Counted from the first letter of the stretch, positions 1 through 9,365 are shown. The stretch is 64,000 bases of DNA from Candidatus Azophilus lithoversatilis (GCA_028278675.1 JAQAJJ010000002.1:93674-157673), one strand, 5' to 3'. Numbers and translations: made by a program. Notes: generated by a model not told the origin, from the sequence alone.

Positions 1-1105
1 GGCGCAGCGCCGCCAGCAAGTCGTCGGCGTTGCCGCCGCGCTTGGCCCAGATGTCGTGCAGGCGCAGGCGCAGATTGTGGGCCGCGGCGAGGGTTTGGCT
101 GGCGCCCACGGCCGCCTCGATGTGCCGCCTGCCACTGGCGCTAACGCGCGCCTGTTCCCGGCACAGGGCGGCCCGCGCCTGCCGGAACAGCTTTTCGGTG
201 GCTTGGTCCGCCTTGGCGCACTCAAGTTTGATGAGCGGCTTGACCACTTGATTTTTGTATTTGGCCATCAGCCGGAAGCGGTCGTTTAGCACCGCCCAAG
301 CGGTATCGATGTCCAGCGTGGTCTTGCCGGGCACCTGCTTGACGATGGGACCGGTGCTTTTCGGCTTGGCCAGTCCAAAGGCCTGGAAGAGGCGGATCCA
401 CAGCCAGCCGATGTCGAACTCCCACCGCTTTTGCGAGAGCTTCGCGGAATTGGGGTAGGCGTGATGATTGTTATGCAGTTCCTCGCCGCCGATCACGATG
501 CCCCAAGGCAGCATGTTGGCGCTGGCGTCAGGCGATTCGTAATTGCGGTAGCCCCAAACGTGGCCGATGCCGTTGATCACGCCAGCTGCGAGCACCGGAA
601 TCCAGAGCATCTGCACCGCCCAGACCGTCAGGCCGATGAAGCCAAACAGGGCAATGTCGATCGTGAGGAGACTGAGAACGCCGATGGTGGGGTAGCGAGT
701 GTACAGGTTGCGCTCCACCCAGTCGTCCGGGCAGCCGGACCCGTAACGCTCCATCGAGCGGCGGTCGGCGGCTGCGACCCGGTAGGCTTCGGTGCCCTTC
801 CAGAATATCGTCCCCAACCCTTGTCTCTGGGGGCTGTGTGGGTCGTCGTCGGTTTCAGTGGTGGCGTGATGCTTGCGATGCACCGCTACCCATTCCCGAG
901 TGATCATGCCCGTGGTGAGCCACGACCAGAAGCGGAAGAAGGTTTGCAGCGCCGGGTGCAGGTCCAGCGCCCGATGGGCAGCGTGACGGTGCAGATAGAC
1001 CGTCACGGTGATGATGGTGATGTGCGTGGTTGCCAAGACGTAGGCGACGATGCCCCAAGCGGAGAGATTCCAAAGTCCATGGCCAAGCCAATCCAGTATG
1101 TCCAA
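1..1105 (-). CDS. Fatty acid desaturase (acyl-CoA desaturase family), 3' end beyond window edge
   Basis: My minus-frame translation (not in the ORF track): ..LPLDILDWLGHGLWNLSAWGIVAYVLATTHITIITVTVYLHRHAAHRALDLHP..EWVAVHRKHHATTETDDDPHS..GEELHNNHHAYPNSAKLSQKRWEFDIGW..; His-box motifs. No clear ATG; 1105 is a possible TTG start. Confidence 0.8.
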   Translation of the reverse strand, partial: MDILDWLGHGLWNLSAWGIVAYVLATTHITIITVTVYLHRHAAHRALDLHPALQTFFRFWSWLTTGMITREWVAVHRKHHATTETDDDPHSPQRQGLGTIFWKGTEAYRVAAADRRSMERYGSGCPDDWVERNLYTRYPTIGVLSLLTIDIALFGFIGLTVWAVQMLWIPVLAAGVINGIGHVWGYRNYESPDASANMLPWGIVIGGEELHNNHHAYPNSAKLSQKRWEFDIGWLWIRLFQAFGLAKPKSTGPIVKQVPGKTTLDIDTAWAVLNDRFRLMAKYKNQVVKPLIKLECAKADQATEKLFRQARAALCREQARVSASGRRHIEAAVGASQTLAAAHNLRLRLHDIWAKRGGNADDLLAALR

Positions 1106-1280
1106 CGGCAGTCGCTCCCGTAGCTCGTTTCGGTGAAGTGTCTCCCCCCTGCGCCCATTGGCAGGGCCGTCTCCGCGTTGCGGCGGATGAGTTTGCTCTC
1201 TACGACCCCGTTCGCCTCAACCGCGGGCGGAGGCGGACTGTGACAACAACACACTCACATTGCAAGCCTTTCGGCCAACC

Positions 1281-2420
1281 TCAGCCCGATGGGCAGGGGC
1301 TGGGGCCGGTGGTCGCACGCGCCAGCATGCGCAACTTGGCAGCGGGCTCGTCGATGTCCATATAGCATCCTTGCAAGTGGCGCGCTCCCAAATTTGGATC
1401 GAAGCCGGTGCGACCGTGCAGCACCCGGGTGTTGTTGAGCATCAGCAGATCGCCGTCGTTGAACCGGGTGCGCAACACGAACTCCGGGTTGGCCAGCAGC
1501 TCGGCGAAGCGTCGTCTCGTTTGGTGGTAGTTTTGGGTGGCGGCTGCGCTCATCAACGGCAGATGGTCGAGCTTGGTGTTGTAGCGAACGCCGGTCATGC
1601 GGCCCTGCGGGTTGCGCACAATCAAGGGCCCCTCGCTGACCAGTTCCGCTTCGGCGTCCATCCACCAGAAGCGCAGCGGCACGGTGGCGAGCTGTTCGAA
1701 ACCTTCAGGGTCTTCGGCGGCCAGCGCCTCCCCGGCCGCCAAGGCATCCGCTAAGGTGGTTTTGCCGCTCGGATTTTGGTTGACCAGGCAATGCAGGAAC
1801 TGGATGCCCGGCATCGGATTCCGGTAGGGGAGATCGGTGTGCGGGAACAGGGCCACGCTGCTGTAGGCGAGGTCGTTGGATTGCGGGCGGGCATAGACGT
1901 CGAACAAGCGCCCGAAGTTGGTTTCCCGAATGCGGCCGAAACGGGACGCCATATCGACCAGCGAGCCGGGCTCCTGGGGCGTTCCGGTAAAGATGACGAA
2001 GCCCTGCGCGAAGAACAGCTCGATGGCTGCCCGCAAGCCCTCGCGATCGGCTACCGACGCCCAGGGAACGGCCTTCGTCAGCGGCGAATTCCGGTGCCAA
2101 GGGATTTGCGGGGGCGTGACGGGCGGCGGCGCGATCTCTTCGGCTAGGGCTGCGTGCGCGAAGACGCCTGTGTAGCCGTCGCTGAAGCGCAGACACAGGC
2201 TGCCAAGCTTGGCCGAAGCATCGACGATGCTCAGATCGGACGGGAGCACATGGGGGTTGTAGAGGCGTTGCCGGGTGACCGGGTCGAGCGCCTCCGGCTC
2301 ACGAACCCGTTCGCGCAGCCAAAGGGCCGGCAATTCGCGCTCCCGCCGGCCCGGCCCGTCGGTAACGGAAGCGAACACTCTGAATCCTTGGGGGCTTGAT
2401 TCGATTCTAAGCGCATCCAT
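1281..2420 (-). CDS. Gamma-butyrobetaine dioxygenase-like Fe(II)/2OG (TauD-type) oxygenase; candidate TmpA
   Basis: MDALRIESSPQGFRV...HTDLPYRNPMPGIQFLHCL...NDGDLLMLNNTRVLHGRTGF; GGGAGG RBS-like motif upstream of ATG at 2420; next to HD-domain oxygenase gene. Confidence 0.75.
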   Translation of the reverse strand: MDALRIESSPQGFRVFASVTDGPGRRERELPALWLRERVREPEALDPVTRQRLYNPHVLPSDLSIVDASAKLGSLCLRFSDGYTGVFAHAALAEEIAPPPVTPPQIPWHRNSPLTKAVPWASVADREGLRAAIELFFAQGFVIFTGTPQEPGSLVDMASRFGRIRETNFGRLFDVYARPQSNDLAYSSVALFPHTDLPYRNPMPGIQFLHCLVNQNPSGKTTLADALAAGEALAAEDPEGFEQLATVPLRFWWMDAEAELVSEGPLIVRNPQGRMTGVRYNTKLDHLPLMSAAATQNYHQTRRRFAELLANPEFVLRTRFNDGDLLMLNNTRVLHGRTGFDPNLGARHLQGCYMDIDEPAAKLRMLARATTGPSPCPSG

Positions 2421-2530
2421 AAACGTACCTCCCCACGGGCTGCCATCGAAATTATCCGCCCCGCGAAAACGGCTTGCAAGCGGGAACGAGCAGTAGCGAA
2501 CAGCAAAATGAAGCGAATGGAAAGGGGTGG

Positions 2531-3115
2531 CTAAACGAATTCCGCGCTGACGGCGGCGAAAAGCTGATGGACAAGCGGCTCGAAATGGGCCAGGGGCTTG
2601 GTGAGGTAATTTGGATCGAAGCAGTTCTGGTCCCAACGCTCGCAAAAATCCACACAGGCTGCGTAGTGGGGATGGTCCGCGTAGCGATCCCGCTCGTTCG
2701 GGTCGCGTTGGTAGTGGGCAAACCAATAATAGCCTTGGAACAAGCCATGATGCCGCACGACCCACCAGTTGCGCTCGCTGACGTAGGGCTTGAGGATGGC
2801 GGCGGCCACTTGGGAATGATTGTGCGGGGAGATCTGATCGCCGATGTCGTGTAGCAGGGCGACGGCGATGGTCTCGTCGTCCGCCCCGTCCGCCTCCGCC
2901 CGAGTGGCCGATTGCAGGACATGCTGCAGGCGGGAAATGGGGTACGGCGAGGGGCCGTCCATGGACTTCAGCAAAGCAATCATCCGCTCGGCCACTTGGT
3001 CCGCGTTGGCCGAATCGTGCTCCGCGATCAGGTCGTAGTCAGCGCGGGTGCCGTCCGCCATTGCCGTGAAGCTGACGCGGGGCGCCACTGAGCCGTCCGT
3101 TCCCGTTGCGCTCAT
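2531..3115 (-). CDS. HD-domain (PhnZ/TmpB-like, putative diiron oxygenase) protein; candidate TmpB
   Basis: LQHVLQSATRAEADGADDETIAVALLHDIGDQISPHNHSQVAAAILKPYVSERNWWVVRHHGLFQGYYW..; H..HD..H..H..D pattern; same strand immediately upstream of the 2OG oxygenase gene. Confidence 0.7.
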   Translation of the reverse strand: MSATGTDGSVAPRVSFTAMADGTRADYDLIAEHDSANADQVAERMIALLKSMDGPSPYPISRLQHVLQSATRAEADGADDETIAVALLHDIGDQISPHNHSQVAAAILKPYVSERNWWVVRHHGLFQGYYWFAHYQRDPNERDRYADHPHYAACVDFCERWDQNCFDPNYLTKPLAHFEPLVHQLFAAVSAEFV

Positions 3116-3181
3116 CGGCCACTCCTGTGCCGGGTTGCCAGTGTCCGCAATCCTATTGCACACAGGCACTGGCGAACAAGC

Positions 3182-3606
3182 GTGGCCGCGGATTGCGCAT
3201 GGCTGGGCACCACGGTCGAAAGCCAGCGTTGGGCTGACAAGCGCCTGCCCCACCTTGCCGACGCGGGTGTGCGCATTCGCTTCGTTTCTTGTGAGCCCGT
3301 GCTCGATCAAGTCGAGCTGGCGCCTTGGCTGGAACGCAAGGCTGTCAATTGGGTCATCGCGGGCGGCGAGAGCGGCCCGCACGCGAGGCCGAGCGATCCC
3401 AATTGGTTCTATGGCATCCGGGATCAATGCATCGCCTACGACACGCCGTTCCATTTCAAGCAATGAGGAGATTGGGCACCCGCCGATGCAGTGCCTGGAG
3501 CCGTGCCAAAGTCCGTCGTCAATGGTGGAACACACTCCGCCGCGATGGGTCGATACGGCAAGAAGACCGCTGGCCGGGTTCTGGGCGACCGGAATTGGGG
3601 CGGCCT
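3182..3606 (+). pseudogene. DUF5131 / phage Gp37-Gp68 family (three-Cys-motif) protein, C-terminal remnant with in-frame TGA
   Basis: WLGTTVESQRWADKRLPHLADAGVRIRFVSCEPVL..VNWVIAGGESGPHARPSDPNWFYGIRDQCIAYDTPFHFKQ[TGA]GDWAPADAVPGAVPKSVVNGGTHSAAMGRYGKKTAGRVLGDRNWGG; homology continues past the stop. Confidence 0.7.
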
Positions 3607-3611
3607 GCAGG

Positions 3612-3926
3612 TTACTTCAGGACGCGGCCGACTAGCTTCATGGGACTGCCCCTGACGCCGAACGGATCGATCATTACGAATGCTGGCGCTCGTGTGCTGC
3701 ATCGGCTTGTGCTCCTCAAGCAATTGCCGTAGGCGACGGGCTCTCGCTGGGTCTGACTCAACAAAGTGAAACACGATCTCAACGTCGCGCAATCCATCGC
3801 GACCAAGGGGGAGCCCTGTTGCCCGCTCTCGCACTCCCCAGGACCGGCGAAACCGTCTATGAACAACAACCGTCCGTTCCATCGGCTGAGTATTGGAAAC
3901 CAGCCGTTGAGGTAATGTCGCAGCAA
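3612..3926 (-). pseudogene. Three-Cys-motif partner protein TcmP remnant (frameshift + internal deletion)
   Basis: HYLNGWFPILSRWNGRLLFIDGFAGPGECESGQQGSPLVAMD.. shifts to another frame (LRDVEIVFHFVESDPARARRLRQLLEEH) and back (TRAPAFVMIDPFGVRGSPMKLVGRVLK). Confidence 0.65.
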
Positions 3927-4069
3927 GCGGTGCTTGCCGGCGGTTTGCTCGTCGAGCGGCTACAGCGGTCTGGTCATTGGGGGGTGCTTGTTGGTCGAGC
4001 AGGAATGGACGTCAATTGGGCCGAAGGACCGGACCGAGGATATGCCTCGTGCAGGCTGTTCAGGGAGCC

Positions 4070-6403
4070 TCAGGCGGACGGCGTCGGCGATTCCCGAATG
4101 GCGGCGTCAAACACTTCAGGGAGGTGCTCCGCGAAGGTGATGGTCATGTCGTCGCGCACGCTTTCCGGCAGCTTGATGAGGTCCGCTTCGTTGTCCTTGG
4201 GCAGCACCACGTGGCGCAGGCCGGCGCGATGGGCGGCCAGTACCTTCTCCTTGACGCCGCCGACCGGCAGCACCAATCCGGAGAGGGTGAGCTCGCCGGT
4301 CATGGCCAAGTTCTTGCGCACGCACTTGCCGCTGTAGGCGGAGTAGAGGGCGGTGGCCATGGTCACGCCGGCCGAGGGGCCGTCCTTGGGCACGGCGCCG
4401 GCCGGCACGTGGATGTGGATGCCGCAGTCCTCGATGGTGGTGCGTTCCAACCCTAAGGTATCGGCGATGGACCAGATGTAGCTGCGCGCCGCCTTGGCGG
4501 ACTCCTGCATCACTTGGCCCAAGTGGCCGGTGAGGGTGATTTTTTCGTCCTTTTGGGTCAGCGCCGCCTCGACGTAGAGCACGTCGCCGCCGGTCTCGGT
4601 CCAGGCGAGTCCGGCCGCCACCCCGGGCGCGATCTGCTCGCGGCTCTTGTCGGACTGGAATTTCTCCGGGCCGAGCAGTTCGCCCAGTTGCTCAAGACCG
4701 ATTTGGCCTTCCGCATCCTTGGCCGTCACCACCTGCCGTGCCCGCTTGCGGGCCAGCCGCCCGATGACCCGCTCCAACTCCCGCACCCCGGCCTCGCGGG
4801 TGTAGCGGCGGGTCATGTAGGTGAGCGCCTCATCGCTGATGTCAAGCTGCGCCTCGCTTAAGCCCGCGTCGGTCTGCTGGCGCGGAATCAGGTACTCGCG
4901 AGCGATGGCCCGCTTCTCCGCGTCGCTGTAGCCGGACAGCTCCAGCACCTCGATGCGGTCGAGCAGCGGCCGCGGAATGCCTTCCAGCGTGTTGGCGGTG
5001 GTCAGGAACAGCACCTTGGAGAGGTCGTAGGGCAGGTTGAGGTAGTTGTCGCGAAACTCCTTGTTCTGCGCCGGGTCAAGAATCTCCATCAACGCCGCCG
5101 CCGGGTCGCCGCGAAAATCCCGGCCGAGCTTGTCGATCTCGTCAAGCATGAGGATCGGATTGGTGACCCCGGCGCGGCGCACGCCCTGCAGGATGCGCCC
5201 CGGCATGGCGCCGACGTAGGTGCGGCGGTGGCCGCGCAGCTCGGATTCGTCGTGCAGGCCGCCGAGGCTCATGCGCTCGAACTTGCGGCCCATGGCCCGG
5301 GCAATGGATTGGCCCAGCGAGGTCTTGCCGACGCCCGGCGGACCGACGAAGCAGAGGATGGGGGCCTTGGCGTCGGGGTTGAGTTGCATGACGGCGAGGG
5401 ATTCGAGAATCCGCTCCTTGACGTCCTCCAGTCCGTAGTGGTCCTCGTCGAGCACCGTGCGGGCGTGGTCGAGGTCGAGCTGATCCTCCGTGCTTTCGCT
5501 CCACGGCAGTTCGGCCACCAGTTCCAGGTAGGAGCGGGCGATCTGGTAGTCCGCGGCGTGGTTGGACATGCGCCCCAAGCGCTTCAGCTCCCGGTCCACT
5601 TCGGTGCGCACGTTGTCCGGCAGGTGCGCCTCCTCGATCTGCTTGCGCAGTTCGGCGACGTCCTCGTCGTCCTGCTCACCCAAGGCTTCCTCAATGGCTC
5701 GTTTCTGCTGGCGCAGCAGGTGTTCGCGCTGCTGTTGGTCTATGTCCTCCCGAGCCTGCTGGGCAATTTGCCGCCGCAGTTCAGTGACCTTGAGCTCGTG
5801 GCGCAGAATCTCGTGGACGTGCTCCATCAAGGCCCGCACGGTGTCGCATTCGAGCACCGCCTGCTCCTGGTCCAGCGGGATGCTGACCAGGTTGGCGACC
5901 CGGTACATCTGGATGATCGGGTCGTTGATGGAACCGATAAGCTGCTGAAACATCTGATCGCCGTTGTCGCCGCCGTAGAGGTGGGCGATGCGCTTGGACA
6001 GTTCCAGGTTTTCGCCGAGCAGCGCGTCCACATGGGCGGCGTCCTCGCCTGCATCTTCCATCTTGAGTGATGGCAGGCGCTCGTACTCCGCCTCTAGGTA
6101 GTCGTCGTGCTGGGCCGCTGGGCGCAGGCGCACCCGCTCGGCACCCTGCACGATGACCTGGGAGCCCTTGTCGCGCTTCTCGATGTGGTTGATGGTGGAG
6201 ATGGTGGCGATCTCGAAGAGGTTATCCCAAGTGGGATCCTCGACGCCCGCCTCCTTCTGGGCGGCGGTGATGATGCGCCGACCGGCTTCGACCCCGGCCT
6301 TGACCGCCGCGAGGGATCGTTTGCGGCCCACGGCCAAGGGAATGACGATCTGCGGAAAGACCACCGTGTTCTTCAACGGCAGCACGGAATAGGTTTCAGC
6401 CAT
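4070..6403 (-). CDS. lon: ATP-dependent protease Lon
   Basis: 777 aa; ILCFVGPPGVGKTSLGQSIARAMGRKFERMSLGGLHDESELRGHRRTYVGAMPG; PKDGPSAGVTMATAL. Confidence 0.97.
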   Translation of the reverse strand: MAETYSVLPLKNTVVFPQIVIPLAVGRKRSLAAVKAGVEAGRRIITAAQKEAGVEDPTWDNLFEIATISTINHIEKRDKGSQVIVQGAERVRLRPAAQHDDYLEAEYERLPSLKMEDAGEDAAHVDALLGENLELSKRIAHLYGGDNGDQMFQQLIGSINDPIIQMYRVANLVSIPLDQEQAVLECDTVRALMEHVHEILRHELKVTELRRQIAQQAREDIDQQQREHLLRQQKRAIEEALGEQDDEDVAELRKQIEEAHLPDNVRTEVDRELKRLGRMSNHAADYQIARSYLELVAELPWSESTEDQLDLDHARTVLDEDHYGLEDVKERILESLAVMQLNPDAKAPILCFVGPPGVGKTSLGQSIARAMGRKFERMSLGGLHDESELRGHRRTYVGAMPGRILQGVRRAGVTNPILMLDEIDKLGRDFRGDPAAALMEILDPAQNKEFRDNYLNLPYDLSKVLFLTTANTLEGIPRPLLDRIEVLELSGYSDAEKRAIAREYLIPRQQTDAGLSEAQLDISDEALTYMTRRYTREAGVRELERVIGRLARKRARQVVTAKDAEGQIGLEQLGELLGPEKFQSDKSREQIAPGVAAGLAWTETGGDVLYVEAALTQKDEKITLTGHLGQVMQESAKAARSYIWSIADTLGLERTTIEDCGIHIHVPAGAVPKDGPSAGVTMATALYSAYSGKCVRKNLAMTGELTLSGLVLPVGGVKEKVLAAHRAGLRHVVLPKDNEADLIKLPESVRDDMTITFAEHLPEVFDAAIRESPTPSA

Positions 6404-6497
6404 GGGGCCTCATCGGGTGTGTTGCAATGAACCTATATGGCGACGAATCGCGCCGGATTCAAGTGGGGGAATTGGCGCCCGGCTCACAATGTCCGCG

Positions 6498-7559
6498 CTA
6501 AGCCGCCAACTGCTGGGCGCGGGCGGCCTCCTCGCGCACCAGTTCCGGCGCGCCCAGGGCCTGGCGGTTGAAGCCGATGCGCTTGAACCAGTAGTGCAGC
6601 CCCAGGAGGTCGGTGAAGCCCATGCCGCCATGCACCTCGGTGGCCGTGCGGGCGACGAAGGTGCCCACTTCCGCTAGATGGGCCTTGGCATGGCAGGCGG
6701 TCAGGTGGGCCTCCTCCGGCACCTCGCTCAGGGCATGGCCGGCGTACCAGACCAGCGCCCGGCACGGTTCCAGGTGGGCGGCCATTTCCGCGCACATGTG
6801 CTTGACGGCCTGGAAGGAGCCGATGGGGCGGTTGAATTGCTCGCGCTCCTTGGCGTAGGCGACGGCTTGGTCGAGCATGTTCTGCGCGGCGCCCAGGGTG
6901 TCCGCCGCCAGCATCACGCGCCCGGCGTCCAGCACTGCCTGTAAGTGGGCCGGATCGGTGCTCAAAGGGATGGCGGGGCAATCGTTGAACACCAACTCTC
7001 CAGTGGGCCGAGTTTTTTCCACGGTCGCCAACGGCCGATGCTCAAGATCGCTGGCGCAGACCAAGTGAAGGCCCCGGTTCGAGTCCGCCACTAGATATTC
7101 GTCCGCGCCGTAGTCCAAGACGTAGAGCGCCTTGCCGTTGAGCTTGCCATCAGAGGCGCGGACGCCCGCCTCGGCCCGGGCGGCGATGGCCTCGCCCAAG
7201 GCGATGCCCATGCGTAGATCGCCTGCGGCCAAGCGCTCCAGGCGTTCGCCTTGGCCACCGGCCAGCAACAGCGCGGTTGGCCCCATCACCGCGGAGCCAA
7301 GGAAGGGGCTCGGCGTCGCGTGGTGGCCCAGGCATTCGGCGGCGATGGCCGCATCCAGGGGCTTGAGCCCCACCCCGCCGTGCGCCTCCGGCGCCAGCAG
7401 CGCACAGACGCCGAGTTCAGCCAGTTCGGCCCACACCGCGCTCGCGGATTCCTCCCCGGCCGCGATGCGCCGCACCCGTTCCAAGCCGACCTGTTCGGCG
7501 AGAAAGGCGTTGAGCGTATCTTGAAACAGGGTTTGCTCTTCGGAGAGTCCGAAATCCAT
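6498..7559 (-). CDS. Acyl-CoA dehydrogenase family protein (short, 353 aa)
   Basis: MDFGLSEEQTLFQDTLNAFLAEQVGLERVRRIAAGEE...AQNMLDQAVAYAKEREQFNRPIGSFQAVKHMCAEM. Confidence 0.92.
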   Translation of the reverse strand: MDFGLSEEQTLFQDTLNAFLAEQVGLERVRRIAAGEESASAVWAELAELGVCALLAPEAHGGVGLKPLDAAIAAECLGHHATPSPFLGSAVMGPTALLLAGGQGERLERLAAGDLRMGIALGEAIAARAEAGVRASDGKLNGKALYVLDYGADEYLVADSNRGLHLVCASDLEHRPLATVEKTRPTGELVFNDCPAIPLSTDPAHLQAVLDAGRVMLAADTLGAAQNMLDQAVAYAKEREQFNRPIGSFQAVKHMCAEMAAHLEPCRALVWYAGHALSEVPEEAHLTACHAKAHLAEVGTFVARTATEVHGGMGFTDLLGLHYWFKRIGFNRQALGAPELVREEAARAQQLAA

Positions 7560-7668
7560 GGCGATGCTCCCTAAGCCACTAGATTCCTTGATCGCGGGTC
7601 AAGATTGCCACATGAGCCAACTCTTGCGCCCGGCGCCCGGCGACTCGTTGGTCTGAGGCATCGCCCCG

Positions 7669-8871
7669 TTAGGCCGTAGCCGCGGCTTTCGCAGCGACCT
7701 TGGGCTCCCGCGGCAGCCCCAGCCCCCGCTCGCTGATGATGTTCTTCTGTATCTGCGAGGTGCCGCCGCCGATGATCAGGCCCAAGTAGTACATGTAGTG
7801 CGTCTGCCAATTACCGTGATCGCGCAAATAGGGGTTTTTGCCGTAAGCGAGTCCTAACTCACCCATGGCGTCGATGCCCAGTTGCTCCAGCTCGTGGCGC
7901 AGTTCCGTGCCTTGCAGCTTGACCACCATGCGGGCGAGGCTGGCGTCCTTTTGGTTGATGCGGGCGGAGAGGATGCGCATGTCATTGAAGCCGAGCGCCA
8001 TCACCCGGCCCTGAATGCGCATCAGCCGGTCGCGGTAGGCGGGCAGGTCGATGACCCGGCGCCCGTCGATGGTCTCGCTGTGCATCAGCTTGATGAGCGC
8101 GTTGAGCCTTGAGAGCATGATGTTGGGATCGCCCAAGGAATCCCGCTCGTGGCGCAGAATGGCGTTGGCCACCTGCCAGCCCTCGCCCCGGGTGCCGACG
8201 ATCTGCTGCTTGGGCACCCGAACGTCGGTGAAGAAGACCTCGTTGAAGTTGGCCGCTCCGGTCATGTCCACCAAGGGCCGGATTTCGATGCCGGGGGTGT
8301 CCATGCGGAACAGCAGGAAGGAGATGCCTTGGTGCTTGGGCGCATCCGGCTCGGTGCGCACCAGGCAGAAGATCCAATCTGCCAGATGCGCGGTGCTGGT
8401 CCAGATTTTCTGCCCGTTGACCACCCACTCGTCGCCGTCGAGCACCGCCGCGGTGCGCAGGCTGGCCAGGTCGCTGCCCGCGCCCGGCTCCGAGTAGCCT
8501 TGGCACCACACCATCTCGCCGTGGATGGTGGGCCGGATGAAGGTCTGCTTCTGCTCTTCCGACCCCACCTCAAGCAGCGTCGGCACCAGCATGGAGATGC
8601 CCTGCCCGCCCAACCCCTGGCTGACTTGGGCATTGGCGAACTCCTCGGCAATGATGCGCGAGGCCAGCACGTCGGGCTCGGCCCCAAAGCCGCCGTAGGC
8701 CTCAGGAATGGTGCGCGCCGCATAACCGTGCTCGATCAGTAGCTTCTGCCAGTCAAGCACCGCCTTGGAGCGCATGTTTCCCCCCTTGGGGGCTTGGTCG
8801 CGGTGGGCGCTGATGAAGTCGCGCACCTCGGTGCGAATGGCCTCGTACTCGGCCCCGTAGGAAAGGTCCAT
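7669..8871 (-). CDS. Acyl-CoA dehydrogenase family protein (400 aa)
   Basis: WCQGYSEPGAGSDLASLRTAA..VNGQKIWTSTAHLADWIFCLVRTEPDAPKHQGISFLL. Confidence 0.93.
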   Translation of the reverse strand: MDLSYGAEYEAIRTEVRDFISAHRDQAPKGGNMRSKAVLDWQKLLIEHGYAARTIPEAYGGFGAEPDVLASRIIAEEFANAQVSQGLGGQGISMLVPTLLEVGSEEQKQTFIRPTIHGEMVWCQGYSEPGAGSDLASLRTAAVLDGDEWVVNGQKIWTSTAHLADWIFCLVRTEPDAPKHQGISFLLFRMDTPGIEIRPLVDMTGAANFNEVFFTDVRVPKQQIVGTRGEGWQVANAILRHERDSLGDPNIMLSRLNALIKLMHSETIDGRRVIDLPAYRDRLMRIQGRVMALGFNDMRILSARINQKDASLARMVVKLQGTELRHELEQLGIDAMGELGLAYGKNPYLRDHGNWQTHYMYYLGLIIGGGTSQIQKNIISERGLGLPREPKVAAKAAATA

Positions 8872-8935
8872 GGGCGTCCTTGGCTGGTGATTGGCGGAAT
8901 GTGGATGCTATCAGATTCGGATGGGGGAACCGGAA

Positions 8936-8965
8936 GGGCTGGGGATCAATGGGCTGGGGATCAAT
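8936..8965. repeat. Perfect 15-bp tandem duplication (GGGCTGGGGATCAAT x2)
   Basis: Read directly. Confidence 0.95.
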
Positions 8966-9116
8966 GTCGAACAGGGATCCTCGGCCCAGCAGGAGTTTCG
9001 CGCAGTGAAACTACAACGCGACCGTTGGGCCGCTGTGCGTTCGCGCTGCGGCTAGGTCGGGAGCGAGAACGCTATGTGGTGGTACCCCAACCGTGGTGCT
9101 TTCCGCTGACGGGGGC

Positions 9117-9365
9117 TTAGTGTTCCGTATCCCGAGGCGGCAAGGGGTCATTGCCAGGGGCGATAGTGTCCTTGCTCCTAATGCGCCCATCCATCCCCAT
9201 CGTTGTGAGTTCTCCTCCGCCTTTTTTTTGGAGCAGTTCCTTGGCTGAATCGAGCGCATCGCGCTGGGTGGAGTGTACGCTGGATGGACGACTCGCGTCG
9301 TTGCGCTTGTTGGCCCATTGGCCATCTGGCCGACGGTAAACCGTACGGTCTTGATCCTTGCTCAT
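9117..9365 (-). CDS. DUF2188-like small protein
   Basis: MSKDQDRTVYRRPDGQWANKRNDASRPSSVHSTQRDALDSAKELLQKKGGGELTTMGMDGRIRSKDTIAPGNDPLPPRDTEH. Confidence 0.7.
   Translation of the reverse strand: MSKDQDRTVYRRPDGQWANKRNDASRPSSVHSTQRDALDSAKELLQKKGGGELTTMGMDGRIRSKDTIAPGNDPLPPRDTEH

Noticed and set aside
855-1091. ORF with His-rich run (NHAHHHHHRDG)
   Set aside because: Out-of-frame reading of the fatty acid desaturase gene.
3464-3466. Possible TGA recoding (Trp or selenocysteine) in the DUF5131 gene
   Set aside because: Many genes here end at TGA, the gene is N-terminally truncated and its partner is also broken; pseudogene is simpler.
5228-6070. Long plus-strand ORF (280 aa) opposite lon
   Set aside because: Antisense open frame typical of high-GC coding DNA; lon motifs on the minus strand are unambiguous. 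Same reasoning applies to other long antisense ORFs (e.g. 12212-13276, 22976-24187, 31239-32849, 37016-38860).
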